Positions 54,064 to 64,000 of a stretch of 64,000 nucleotides of DNA are shown here, piece after piece. Each line of letters opens with the position of its first letter. Within the stretch, counting starts at the first letter, position 1. This stretch comes from Zygnema cylindricum (lineage: Eukaryota > Streptophyta > Zygnematophyceae > Zygnematales > Zygnemataceae), in contig JBBHKE010000838.1 of assembly GCA_037447655.1 (NCBI GenBank), positions 56,001 through 120,000 on the forward strand, read 5' to 3'. The position numbers and the translations under genes were made by a program. The notes beneath the pieces are model-generated. The model saw only the letters and a program-made list of their open reading frames with translations. It had not been told where the DNA came from and did not search any database.

Positions 54064-54224
54064 AGGTTGATCTCTGGGCAGGGATGGAGAAGAAGACGAG
54101 GAAGGCCAGTTCTGAGGAGAAGGAGTTCTTCTCCGGAGAGGGGTTTGTTTCCGGAGCCGTCTTCAAGGGTTTCAGGAGGCGGAGTTCCGGAACTGGAGGA
54201 TGGGGAACGCCGGTGAGGAGGAGA

Positions 54225-55394
54225 TTAGACGTCTGACTTGTAGGGTAAATTCAGAGGACCTGGTGACCCACGGTCTGCTCCAGTAAGGGAAACGGAAGGT
54301 GAGGGAGAGGAGATGGGATTGTCCCGGGGTTCTGCTGCCGGATCCTGGGAGTGAAAGGTAGGAGGATGAGGAGGATCAGGGGACAGTCTGGGTGGAGGCG
54401 AAGGAGGTGTAGACGGTCTCAAGGGTATTTGAATTCTTTCGTCCGGTCGCAACTCCACTAAGGCCTCAACAGCTTCAGAAACCTCCACCGAAACAAAAGT
54501 AGGCTCTCCCCGTGGAGCTGCTGCGAATTCAGACGGTGAATCTGCACCAAAACCCCCAATATTAGGTCTTGTGTCTGCCCCCTCTTTCCGTTGAAGAGAA
54601 GGTTCCTGACCAGTCTCCGAGGAAGGAGCCTGGGGTTGAGCTCCAAACGGGGGTTCTACTACTGGTGTTGGAGGAATCCGCCCACTGAGGATCCCACTTG
54701 TCCTCCGCCGAGCTTCCCGAAAGAGGTTTAATTCCTGCTCCCACAACTTTCTCCGTTCTTCCTCCAAAGCCTCCCAATCTACGGTGACGGGTCCAGCCCC
54801 CGCCGTAGCCTGGCCCTGAGATTTCAAAATTTCCACTAGTTCCTTAGCCCTTTCCACTACTCCGGTCAGATCAGCTATCCCTGCTCCTAGAATTTCTGGA
54901 TCTGTAGGCCTGGCTCTCCACAATCCCTCGGACAACTCTTCCGGTTCTGTTTCCGGAACCTCTGGGTCAGTGTGTTCGGGTCGCCAGAACCCTCCGTCAG
55001 GGCGAACACGGTGTGCCATAGGGGAAGATCTCTCGGTGGAGACTGGCGCCGGCGTTGGGGAAGGTTCTTCCTTGGGAAGAGGTGCAAATCTACCCTTACT
55101 ATCCCTGTGGTCAAACTTCTTCCCCCTCACCGGCTTTGGAGCCCCCCTCTCGCTGCCACCTGCTCCCCTATGAGACCTCGAAGCAAGGCGCACCCGGGAC
55201 GGTCGGCTAGTTGCAGTGTCTTGGGAAGAAGATGGAGGAGGGCGAGAAGGAGGAGCCCTCCTAGGCCTTTCCTGCAAGGACTGTGAGGAACCACTCTCTG
55301 AAGAGCTGCTTAGAATCTCCACCACCCCTCCCACTGGTTTAACCACCCGGGGTCGATCAGACCGAGCTACTCTCTGCACCAACTCCTGCTTCAC
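54225..55394 (-). pseudogene. Gypsy N-terminal Pro/Ser/Arg-rich region
   Basis: A long disordered segment: SSSSESGSSQSLQERPRRAP, a basic part with RGKKFDHRDSKGRFA, a twice-occurring motif (GGFWRPEHTDPEVPE and EGLWRARPTDPEILG), a helical stretch EEERRKLWEQELNLFREARR, and a Pro-rich end. No known domain is seen. Together with the next block it makes an N-terminal extension of over 500 residues before the capsid-like part, longer than usual in gypsy elements. Confidence 0.55.
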
Positions 55395-55410
55395 CTTCAG
55401 TTCATGAAGA

Positions 55411-55917
55411 TCATGAAGAGCAAGGAGTTCCTTTTCGACCAGGGCGGCTGGGATCCGTCAAAACCGCAGGGTCAATCTGAATTTCGGCCCTGGGAATCTT
55501 TGATCTGGTGTGAAGCCCGACTTCCGGAAGAGGACCCAAAAGGGGCTCCCGCTGAGCTTGCCTCTTTGGCCTGGCCCGGGGTGACACTCGGTTTCTTTCT
55601 TGAGCCGGTGCTCTGGACTCCTTTCTTTCCTCGGCAAAGGTTCTGGAGGCCTTCGCCAAGGAGGGAAAATGTTCAGGAGTGAGGCTAGGAGGAAAAGGGG
55701 GCGAAGTTTGCGGGTCGGGCGGTTTTGGAGAAGTCTCAACTCTAACAGACTCAGGCATCATCCCCTGGAGAAACGGCTCTATGTTTGCCGACGAGGTGAA
55801 AGGGACAGATTCTTCGGGAACCTGTGACTCTTCTTCTGGTGCCACCGCTTATTGATTCGCCCGTTGTTCCGGCCGGGCACCGGAGAGATTCTTATCTTGG
55901 GCTTCGCCTCCCCCCAT
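55411..55917 (-). pseudogene. Start of the gypsy polyprotein
   Basis: The ATG at 55917 (ATCATGGG) opens MGGGEAQDKNLSGARPEQ, broken by one TAA near 55850, then continues in frame as APEEESQVPEESVPFTSSAN and a Pro-rich sequence with LTPEHFPSLAKASRTFAEER. It ends where the frame changes to the block at 55394. I prefer this start because the same frame continues past the stop and a TATA-like element lies about 70 bp upstream. No host-gene similarity is recognised. Confidence 0.55.
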
Positions 55918-55977
55918 GATGACAAAGGTCTCGAAAGAAGAAGAAACGAAAGCAAACAAAACTCGCTTACGCCGGGC

Positions 55978-55996
55978 GGGCTTATAAAGTCAAATA
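55978..55996 (-). promoter_or_regulatory. TATA-like element upstream of the gypsy start
   Basis: The minus strand reads GACTTTATAAGCCCGCC about 70 bp before the ATG at 55917. A transcript starting about 30 bp downstream would have a very short leader with no obvious primer-binding site, which is odd for an LTR element. Confidence 0.4.
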
Positions 55997-55999
55997 CTC

Positions 56000-57630
56000 C
56001 TATCCCCTCTAATCCGGAGGAGACAGTGGCTTTTCAGTACTGTACTTATTCACGGGAAGTCTACAGCATTTGTTCCCTCAAAACCCACTGTTTCGATATA
56101 AGGAAGAGGTAGTTTTACTCCGGGGAGTTCACGCCAAAGCAAAAGAAACTACAAGTGAATACACAAATGCACTACCACGTGGACACATAGAAAATAAATA
56201 GGAATGGCTATTTCAGATTTAGCAATATCACCTTGACCACAGAAATAAAATATAAGATGGAAGATATAAAAGATGGCGAAGCAAGCTTAACATACCCCGG
56301 CAATTTACGAGGACAAAGAGACAAGGGCGAACTCTCTCCCGATGGTAGTGTAAATAGGTATGGTACTCCTTTAACCCTCGGTGTCCGCAGTTTGGAACCG
56401 GCCGGAATCTTCTCAGTTTCAAGCAGCGAAAGATCCAAAAATCACCCAAAGGTACGATAGTGCCAACTACCAGCCCGAACTATGATTCCCACAATGGACA
56501 CATCCAAAAAAAAGATGGCAATAGAGTCAAACAAAACAAAGATTCTTCCAAAAGAAAGTTTGTTGGATTTTCTGAGGGTTTTCACAGGAGACAGTACTAA
56601 AAAGCAACCTGTCTCCTTCGGCACCAAGTGCCTTATACAGCAAAAGCTTGTCCAGTTTCAGGTCCAAAAGTCAAACCTACGCTATTAGCCAATGAGCGGC
56701 CAGCAACGGCAACCGAACTGACATAAGACAAAATAATGTGTACTACACTTGGGGCAAAAAGTTAGACCTCTGACTACGGCTAGATCCGCGGCCGATGTTC
56801 TTATTTGTTCCATAGCTTTTAAGACAAAGTACTAAAAGGACACGGAAGTGCCAAGCTTTGACTTAATGTAATAAATGACTCACTGGTCAGCTGAACATGA
56901 ACTGAATTGCTATAGACAGCTAACAGCATAATCTAGATTACAGTCCGGAAGTCTACGTGGCAATCCACAATGTACCCCCCACTAGGGCTGGTGGAAGCTA
57001 GTGCTATGTAACGGAACTGCGATCTCTCAGACGGTAGAACTTTGTCGTCCAGCCTCCGTTAGGCACGAAATAAAGTGCGTCTTGTTCCGTAGAGGAAATC
57101 CTATAATCCTTCCGGCTGGTTGTGCTTGCTTCTCCGAAGTCTGAGAACAGTACGGGTAGGAAAGGTACAGAAATCCTCGGTAAATAAAAGGGGTGCCTGA
57201 AAAGCACTCGAGCTTGACACTACTCACTTAACTTCTCGTGTCGACACCTTCATCTGTACTTATTCTGTCTGTCTGTACAAAATAATGAGCAGTTTTGTAC
57301 AAACTGATTCATTTTTCTCATTACACTATTATAAAAAGGTGGAAAAAAGAGCATTAATCTTTGTTCAAATATTCAACGCTTGAACATGTGAGAACAAGAT
57401 CTCACAATTTTTCGTTTCTTTATGATTGGAAATCAAATCTGAGGTTGTTTTTCCTCAGCAACGCAATTTCACCTATTGAACGCCATTACCTAACACTTAT
57501 TTTGTACGTCTGTACGAAAAAATGAGCATTTTTAGTACAGGTTGACACAATTTGTACATTGCACTTTTTAAAAGCATTCCAAATAACGGTAACTAACGGT
57601 AATTAAACTGTACCTATATTCACGTTGAAA
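56000..57630. other. Probable gypsy LTR/leader or spacer, limits unclear
   Basis: No coding frame. I searched for a partner of the putative 3' LTR start (TGGAGGACCGACC) and did not find one. 57240-57600 holds GTAC-rich AT sequence (TCTGTACAAAATAATGAGCA and CTGTACGAAAAAATGAGCA, a near-duplicate pair about 250 bp apart). Confidence 0.35.
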
Positions 57631-57633
57631 TTA

Positions 57634-58522
57634 TGTGGTCTCTACTAGCCCTTTGAATATGCAGCTTATATAAAACCTCTAGGATAATGCTTGCTCCTTC
57701 ATCTTTCCCGCTGAATAAGTGCCACCCTGACACACAAATATTCTGACCACCCTCATCCGTGTAAAGGCGTGACTACCTTGAGCGGAACGCCTAACCTGAG
57801 CGGAACGCAAAAAGAATCACACAATTCGCTCCCGTGAGTAGTATGTTATTCATGGTCAAAATTGACTTTTATGTGTACAAGCTCTCTATGAGAGAGGCGC
57901 CTAAATTTCACTAATTCCTAGTCTGTCTACTCACAACTGCCTACTACTAAACCCTAGACCAATAAGAAGACTATAAGGTACAAGAAGGTACAGTGGCCGA
58001 TGTATTTATTGTACGGCCATTTTACGGCATCGCCTTTTAAGTGATGCGTGTCACGTTGGGAGCCATGGTTGCTCCTCCCATCTTCTGCGGTGTCCAACTA
58101 CATGATACCATGTTGCATCGCGTGCCGCTATCTCCGAAAGCCGCCAAAAAACTGACTCCGCGTTTGCGGCTGCAACGACGACCGTCCAATCAAATGTATT
58201 TACATGGTTGTGATTCTCGTCTGTGCGTCGTCGGTTTATTTGCGTCTCTTCGTAAGTTTGTTCCATTAGATGAATTAGACACCGCGTCATTATTTATTCC
58301 ATTATCACACCCTGTTCGTATAACGATTCTACAACGACTTAGCGTATAAGGCGGCAGGCTACTCTGGACTGTATAGGACCCAGGATCAAATCTTGGCCGG
58401 CCCAACATTTTTGGTATATTGACCTTCTGTCCTCTCCTTCAGTTTGCTACCTTGCCAACCAAGAAGGCAGCCATGGTTTCTTTATTTTTGAATCTCTCAA
58501 GATTTCTAATCAAAAGTAAACA
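57634..58522 (-). repeat. 3' LTR of copia E (889 bp)
   Basis: The part 57634-58020 matches 62682-63075 in order (TCTCTACTAGCCC, AGGATAATGCTTGC, GAACGCAAAAAGAA, AAACCCTAGACCAATA). On the minus strand it starts TGTTTACTTTTG after AAAAGGGTAATTCAT at the end of the RNase H remnant. A GCCATGGTT segment near its start matches the LTRs of copia A and B. Confidence 0.7.
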
Positions 58523-58700
58523 ATGAATTACCCTTTTCAACAATCTCATTAATTCTTAGTTACTTTTAAATTTTAACCCACTATTTTCTCTGGAAAAATA
58601 TAATTTAGGAGAAGGTACCTGTTTGGTCATCAAGTCTGCAATCATTTCGTTATCTAATTTGTGAACCAACTTAATTATTTTATTTTTAACCTTTTCCCGA
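58523..58700 (-). pseudogene. Copia E RNase H C-terminus
   Basis: The minus strand reads VHKLDNEMIADLMTKQVPSP, then KLYFSRENSGLKF, matching the end of copia B's RNase H (SEMVADMMTKPVPSPKL). It lies directly before the 3' LTR, as expected. Confidence 0.75.
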
Positions 58701-59850
58701 CAAATCTTAGTCTAACATCCATATGATTTCCTTTGAAGTGATGTTTTGCATTGGCTGCAATTGAGATAACAACTTGATTGTCACAAAACAAAATTTGAGT
58801 TTTGAGCTCCATAAATCCAAGTTGTTCAAGGAGAGATTTCACCCACATCAACTCTTTAGTGGCTGGACAAGAGCCTCATAATCCAAGTTGTTCAAGGAGA
58901 GATTTCACCCACATCAACTCTTTAATGGCAAGATAAGAGCCTCAGAAATTTCTCTAACGTATTTCTAATAGTTTCTTTCAAAATAAGTCGGGTTTTTCTT
59001 TTCTCTCTGTCTTTTTCCACCTGAATTCCGAAAATATATTTCGCCTCACCGATGTCTTTCATATCAAACATACTTATAAGATCCTATTTTAATTTGTTAA
59101 TCTTATCTAAGGATTCACTTAAGACTAACAAATCGTCCACATAAATAGCAATAAATATCACTCTATTCTCATCCTCAAATAGATATATATAATGATTTGA
59201 ACTCATTCTAATACACCCAAAACGGGTCATAAATTTGTCTTGTTTAATATTCTATTGTCGCATGGCTTGCTTGAGCCTATAGAGCGATTTTATCAGCTTG
59301 CACACCTTACTTTCTTCCCCATTTTCCACGAATCCTTGCGGTTGCTTCATGTAAATTTCCTCTTCTAACTATCCGTGTAAGAAGGCCGTTTTAGTATCCA
59401 TTTGATGGATTTCCATATCCTCGGATGCGGACAGACTTAAGAAGATTCTGACTGAAAGAAATCTAACTACCGGTGCAAAATTTTCCTCATAGTCTATGCC
59501 CTCTTTTTTAGTGTAACATTTAGCAACCAATCTAGCCTTGTATTTCTCAATGGTGTTATTTGGGTTTAGCTTAAGTTTAAAAATCCATTTGCATCCAACT
59601 CGAAATCTACCAACTCCTATCTATTGGCTTCCATAATGGAAGCCATTTCTTCATTTATGGCAATTATCCATCGGCTTATTTTTGGAGTATTTATGATCTC
59701 TAAGTACGTCCGAGGCTCATCCGGATGAGACATCTTCTTGAGTTGGTTATTCACCTGTCTTTTTTGGAGACGTTTGTTATTTCTTTTTCCCCTTTTTTGG
59801 AGACGTTTGTTATTTCTTTTTCCCCCCTTCAAAATCTGATGTCGGTATTG
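58701..59850 (-). pseudogene. Copia E reverse transcriptase remnant
   Basis: RT motifs are scattered over frames. EPRTYLEIINTPKISRWIIA and NEEMASIMEANR (near 59620-59740) are the RT N-terminus, where copia has a W..AM.EE.....N pattern. Further on come a TAFL-type segment (near 59380) and a VDD region (near 59130). Stops and shifts are frequent. A block of about 64 bp is tandemly duplicated at 58816-58936, and a block of about 38 bp at 59756-59826. Confidence 0.75.
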
Positions 59851-61240
59851 AAGTCATCATCGGGTTTCGTTTAGGAGGATTTTCAGCTCCCCATTCTTTC
59901 TATTATGTTATCTCATCAAATGCTTCACTGATTTCCACTTCATCTTGAGGAGTTATGTCGGATGTTGTTTTTTCCTACTCCATTGGTAAAACTGCAGATT
60001 TTTCCCTTTCTCAATCTTTCTCCTCATTTATTCCAAAGTTAAAGTCCAAAAACTGATCTGGTACAAATCTATTTTGACTTCCGTGTTATATTTAAATGGA
60101 TCAATGGACTTTCTTTCATTCATCACCACTATGTGTTTTACAAAATTTATATCTTTCTTTTTCAGATCATACACTCGGTATCTTTTAGTCCTCTCATCAT
60201 ATCCTACAAGATATCCCGGTTTCCCTTTTCCCTATAACTTCCATTTAGTTTTATTTGAATCCAAACTGTAGACTTGACTTCCGAACACTCTCAAACTAGA
60301 TAAATTTGGTTATCATCCTGTCCAACTCTTAAAGGGAATTTCCTCGTTATTTGTTGAAGTTAAGACTCTGTTTTTGATGAAGTTATAATAGTTCATAGCC
60401 ACAACCGAAAACTACATTTCTATCCTCTTATCAGTTAGCATAGTTCTAGACATATTTCCTAAAGTTTTGTTTACTCTTTCTTCTACTCCATTCTTTTCAG
60501 GATTTTAAGGGACAGTTTTTTCATTCCTTTTAAAAAATTCTTCAAACTCCCTTAAGGTGTTTTCTTTCCCATTATCACTTTCTTATTTCTTTTATTGAGT
60601 TCGATTGTAATTTTTCACTCCATACTTTATATTCTTTGAAGTATCCTAATACTTCTAACTTATGTCTGAGAAAGTATACCTTAGTGTATCTCGACCACTC
60701 ATCTATTGTGGTAAGCATATATATTTTCCCTCATATGAAGTATACCTAACAGGTTTCTAGACATCAGTGTGCATTAGATCTAATATTTTCTCTCTTTTGA
60801 ATGTGGATGCCTTTGGGAATGGAAGTCTATGAATCTTTCCTTGAGCACATCCACTCAATCATCTGAAGTTTCATCATCTCCAAACTTAATCTCATCAACT
60901 ATTCCATTTTTTATTTTATTTTTAAGTCTATCTAGATGCACATGCCACAACCTTTTGTGCCATAACATCATATCACTTTGACACGAGTAGAGAACACTTT
61001 TTTCATCACAAAGTACAATTTTAAACATTCCTTGACTTTTTTTCTTAGCTATGAAATAAACCTCATCATCGAAGGTAGTTTTGAAGATTTTTTTCCTAGT
61101 TCTTGTTTCAAACTCTTTGTCATTTAATACAAGTGTAGAGACAAGATTCTTACTGAGGTGTGGAATGTAAAGGACATACGAGAGTGTTACAATTGAAGCC
61201 TTCCATCAACTAAAACCTTTAAATTAACAAATCCAATAAG
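59851..61240 (-). pseudogene. Copia E integrase and pre-integrase remnant
   Basis: Readable pieces include LWHKRLWHVHLDRLKNKIKN (about 60900-60970, the pre-integrase finger) and an integrase stretch with YFKEYKVW and ENGKENTLREFEEF near 60540-60640. It is heavily broken, with no intact frame longer than about 60 codons. Confidence 0.65.
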
Positions 61241-61620
61241 ACTTGTGGTTTCTACTTTACCATCTCCGTACTCTATCTCAACTGTTAGAATTTTCCTCAA
61301 TTTAGTAAACCACCTCTTATCATTCCACAGAAGAATGGCGGCCCTCGAGTCAATGATCGGTTTCTACTTTACCATCTCCATACTCTATCTCAACAGTTGG
61401 AATTTTCCTCAATTTAGTAAGCCACCTCTTATCATTCCACAATTGAATGGCCGCCCCCGAGTCAATGATCCATCCATCCTCGGGTGGATCCCTCTTACCT
61501 CTTTGTCTCCTTCGAATGTCGGCATGATTCTCAGTGGTTTTTGGATTGAGGAGGAGTTCCTCAAACTCTTCTTCCAGTTCCGTTGCTTCCTCTTCTTCGT
61601 CTTCATGAACGTGAGTTAGA
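61241..61620 (-). pseudogene. Copia E protease with duplicated active-site segment
   Basis: WIIDSGAAIQLWNDKRWLTK, the copia protease start with DSGA, is at about 61400-61475. A neighbouring block at about 61249-61355 repeats the same sequence with differences (IIDSRAAILLWNDKRW). The tandem unit is about 108 bp. Upstream on the minus strand are HVHEDEEEEATELEEEFEEL and a basic stretch. Confidence 0.7.
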
Positions 61621-61639
61621 AAAACCTTTTGTTTTCCTC

Positions 61640-62669
61640 CATCCCTTGAGGTTCATTGTCTATCTTTGAGCTGGAGATCTACAGGTCTGACACAATCTGC
61701 CATATATTGTCCTGGTTTATTTGCCATATTGTGTTTGGTTTTTTGCAAAAGGGACATAATCCACCTTGTGGAGCTCCTCTCCCATGTTTGTAAAATCTGC
61801 CACCTCCTTGTCCTCTTCCCCCAAAGTTTCGATAAGGATCCTTTTTCTTTTGCTCATCGCGCTTTCGCCAATCAGATCTTGCAGTTTGTGCTTGCACACT
61901 CAAACTTCCTCTCCTTAGTTCCATGGTATTTTCTTTCAATAGTATCATCCCCACAGTATCATCCCAATTCCAATTGCTATCACCGATATCCTACAATCTG
62001 TTAATTATATTCTCATGCTCTTCAAGTAGTTTCATCATCAATGTATTCACTCATTCTCTCAGACCATGAGTTACATGCACTCTCTATTCTCCAAACAAAG
62101 CTCCCAAGTCATTGCAATGATCATTCATACTTCCTCCTTTGTAAGTATAAGTTGAAATCTAATTTTTTGTCAGGCTGCAATGACCCAATCTTATATTTGT
62201 TTACTGTTGACTCCCAAATTTGAGAAGAAGATCTGATTTTCATAAGGGGAATGGCAATGCCTTTGACTACACTTTTAAGAATGAAGTGTTTAGCAACGGT
62301 ATCTTTATAGTGCCATTTTTCGTAATCTGACCCTTCTGTCTGACTCCCAACCACCATTGCTGGTGGTGTTGCTACCGATATCGTGCTTGACAATGGAGCT
62401 CCTCGGGTTGTGTCTCCTCCCATATCTCACTCCATGACAATTTCCTCCCCCTCCTCACTATCTTAAGTGATAGTGGTAAATGTTATGTGTTGCTGAAATT
62501 GTGGAGGCGTCAGAAAAACATATTCCTCCAAACCCCGGTGGTGGTGGGAGTCGAATATGCCCAGAAATTATACCCCGTAGGTGCTTCTCAAAGAAAGGCC
62601 CTTCCATCATCATTTCACAACAAAAAAGTTTGATCCATCAAATATCGACATCCTAAAGGATGGGCCCAT
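61640..62669 (-). pseudogene. Copia E Gag remnant
   Basis: The likely ATG is at 62669 (MGPSFRMSIFDG, cf. MGPPSRVPMFDG of copia A). It continues as YEKWHYKDTVAKHFILKSVV and SSSQIWESTVNKYKIG, then LLKENTMELRRGSLSVQAQT, RKKKDPYRNFGGRGQGGG, and a damaged zinc knuckle CPFCKKPNTIWQINQ. It is collinear with copia A Gag, with several stops and shifts, and marks copia E as an older member of that family. Confidence 0.8.
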
Positions 62670-62681
62670 AATCTGGAATTC

Positions 62682-63095
62682 TGTGGCCTCTACTAGCCCA
62701 CGTAATATGCAACTTATATAAGATCTTTAGGATAATGCTTGCCCCTTCCTCTTTCCCATTAAATAAGTCCCACCCTGCCACACTAATATTCAAACCACCC
62801 TCAACACTGTGAGGGCCCGACTCCCTTGGGCCGAACGCAAAAAGAAACATTGAATTTGATCAGGCGCTCGACTTTCTTGAGCCGAACGCAAAAAGAATCA
62901 TGGAATTTGCTCACTTGGGCAGTAAGTTATTGATGGTCAAAGATGACCTGCATATATACAAGCTATCTGAGATAGAGACGCCTAAATTTCACTAAGTCCT
63001 AGTCTGTCTACTCAAAACTGCCTACTACTAAACCTTAGACCAATAGGAATACTGTGAAGTAAAAGAAGTGGCTGATGTCCCCATCCTTGTCCTTG
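62682..63095 (-). repeat. 5' LTR of copia E, truncated
   Basis: It is homologous to 57634-58020 but loses similarity at about 63080, where a C-rich low-complexity tract starts. About 450 bp of the LTR are missing. With the outer end gone, no target duplication can be checked. Confidence 0.7.
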
Positions 63096-63111
63096 CCCCT
63101 GCTTGTCCCCC

Positions 63112-63112
63112 T

Positions 63113-63144
<32 letters not shown>

Positions 63145-63232
63145 CCCCAACGTACCCTCCTTTCCCCTCCGCTCCCCGCCTCTCCCCTCCCTTCCCCTCC
63201 CTCCCTCCCTCCCTCCCCTCCCCTCCCAATTA
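63112..63232. repeat. Poly-C and CCT/CCCT low-complexity tract
   Basis: A run of about 30 C (63112-63141) is followed by CCCCTCC/CCCTCC repeats. It replaces the end of the copia E LTR. Length is uncertain for technical reasons. Frames here code only for Pro or Gly runs. Confidence 0.75.
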
Positions 63233-64000
63233 AGTATTTGACTTATACTATTAAAATTGCTAAAATAATTTTATTTTATTTATTTATATGAAAAAAGGTT
63301 CCGAATATAGGGTACAAAAAACATTCACAAAATCTAAAGTAGATATCGATAAAAAAAAACCATTTCGTAAAACATATTTTAATATTTTATTCGGGTTTCG
63401 AGATTTTCAGAAGTTGAAATCACAATATAACCTTCAGAATGAAAAAATCAAATTTAATAAAACAAAAAAAAAAAAAAAAAAAAAAAACAAACAAAAAAAT
63501 TGAACACCATTTTTTTTTATCCATTTGTTTTGTTTCTCTCATCGACAACTAAAAAAAAAAACTCAAGAGGAACTTATTAGGAAACAAAAATAAAAAGGAT
63601 TTAATGAAAAGAAAAAACACCAATTTTTCAACCAAAAAAAAAAATTGTTCAACGGAAAATGGACGTGTTAAACGAAACGGAGAAATCTCAACGGAAAAAA
63701 TTACATGAAACACCCCAATATTCCACTATCTTTAAAATTCATAAAAGGAGAAAGAAAAAAAAAAGTAAAAATAGAAAAATGCAAGGAGAAAAAGAAGAAA
63801 CTCTTCTCCTCCGAAAATCGGACGACGTTCTCATCAAAATATTGTTTTATTTTTTCCATTTTCTTTTTCCATTTTCTTTTTTTCTTTTGTTTTTCTTTTT
63901 TATTTAACCCTTTTTTTCTGTTGCCCTTTCGTTTTTAGTAACTTTATTTCTTGTCTTTTTTGTCTTTAGTTGTCTTTTTCGTGTTTTTTGCCCTTTTCCC
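63233..64000. other. Very AT-rich end, nothing recognised
   Basis: Long A and T homopolymers and mixed AT sequence with short Lys/Phe-rich frames that lack coding character. Confidence 0.5.

Noticed and set aside
46912-55407. Numerous plus-strand frames across the gypsy element
   Set aside because: All overlap recognisable minus-strand retroelement domains and contain no motif of their own.
63103-63291. Pro-rich or Gly-rich small proteins at the poly-C tract
   Set aside because: Homopolymer and CCCT repeats only.

Overview
The window looks like nuclear DNA of a streptophyte plant, probably a non-flowering land plant. It is dominated by nested transposable elements, has few genes, and carries one clear plant regulatory gene: a RUP-type WD40 repressor of UV-B signalling (about 15.8-17.5 kb). 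I see no rRNA or tRNA gene, no organellar block, no bacterial operon and no CRISPR array. The species cannot be fixed from this sequence alone.

Layout. 1-5.2 kb: a minus-strand copia deletion derivative sits inside the RNase H region of a plus-strand copia. 5.2-13 kb: DNA-transposon derivatives with readable target duplications (hAT-like 8 bp, PIF/Harbinger-like TTA/TAA, TA-type MITEs, one TTAA-type), including a large palindrome carrying two further elements. 13-19.7 kb: an unrecognised spliced gene or fragment, then RUP with GA-rich and ACGT-rich upstream DNA. 19.8-34.6 kb: more MITEs and a young copia (26407-32162, target duplication AGGGG, LTRs differing at one observed position) inserted in an older hAT-type MITE. 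34.6-40 kb: a promoter-like region and the last exon of an unrecognised Cys-containing, low-complexity protein whose (Asn-Pro)n tract is written in CCCTAA hexamers. 40-45.4 kb: low-complexity DNA and more MITEs. 45.7-55.9 kb: a decayed minus-strand Ty3/gypsy retroelement. 57.6-63.1 kb: a decayed minus-strand copia. The end is AT-rich.

The most notable object is the gypsy element. Between its protease and reverse transcriptase it encodes a C5-cytosine DNA methyltransferase, with motifs I, II, IV (PCQ), VI (ENV), VIII, IX and X visible. The central part of that domain is present twice in tandem, about 481 bp apart and roughly two-thirds identical in protein. The integrase ends in a PHD-finger-like motif instead of an obvious chromodomain. 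Retroelement-borne cytosine methyltransferases have been reported in dinoflagellates and charophyte algae. A copy beside a RUP gene, with a duplicated core and a PHD-like tail, deserves follow-up. The element is now broken by stops, frameshifts and catalytic-residue changes, many of C-to-T/G-to-A type.
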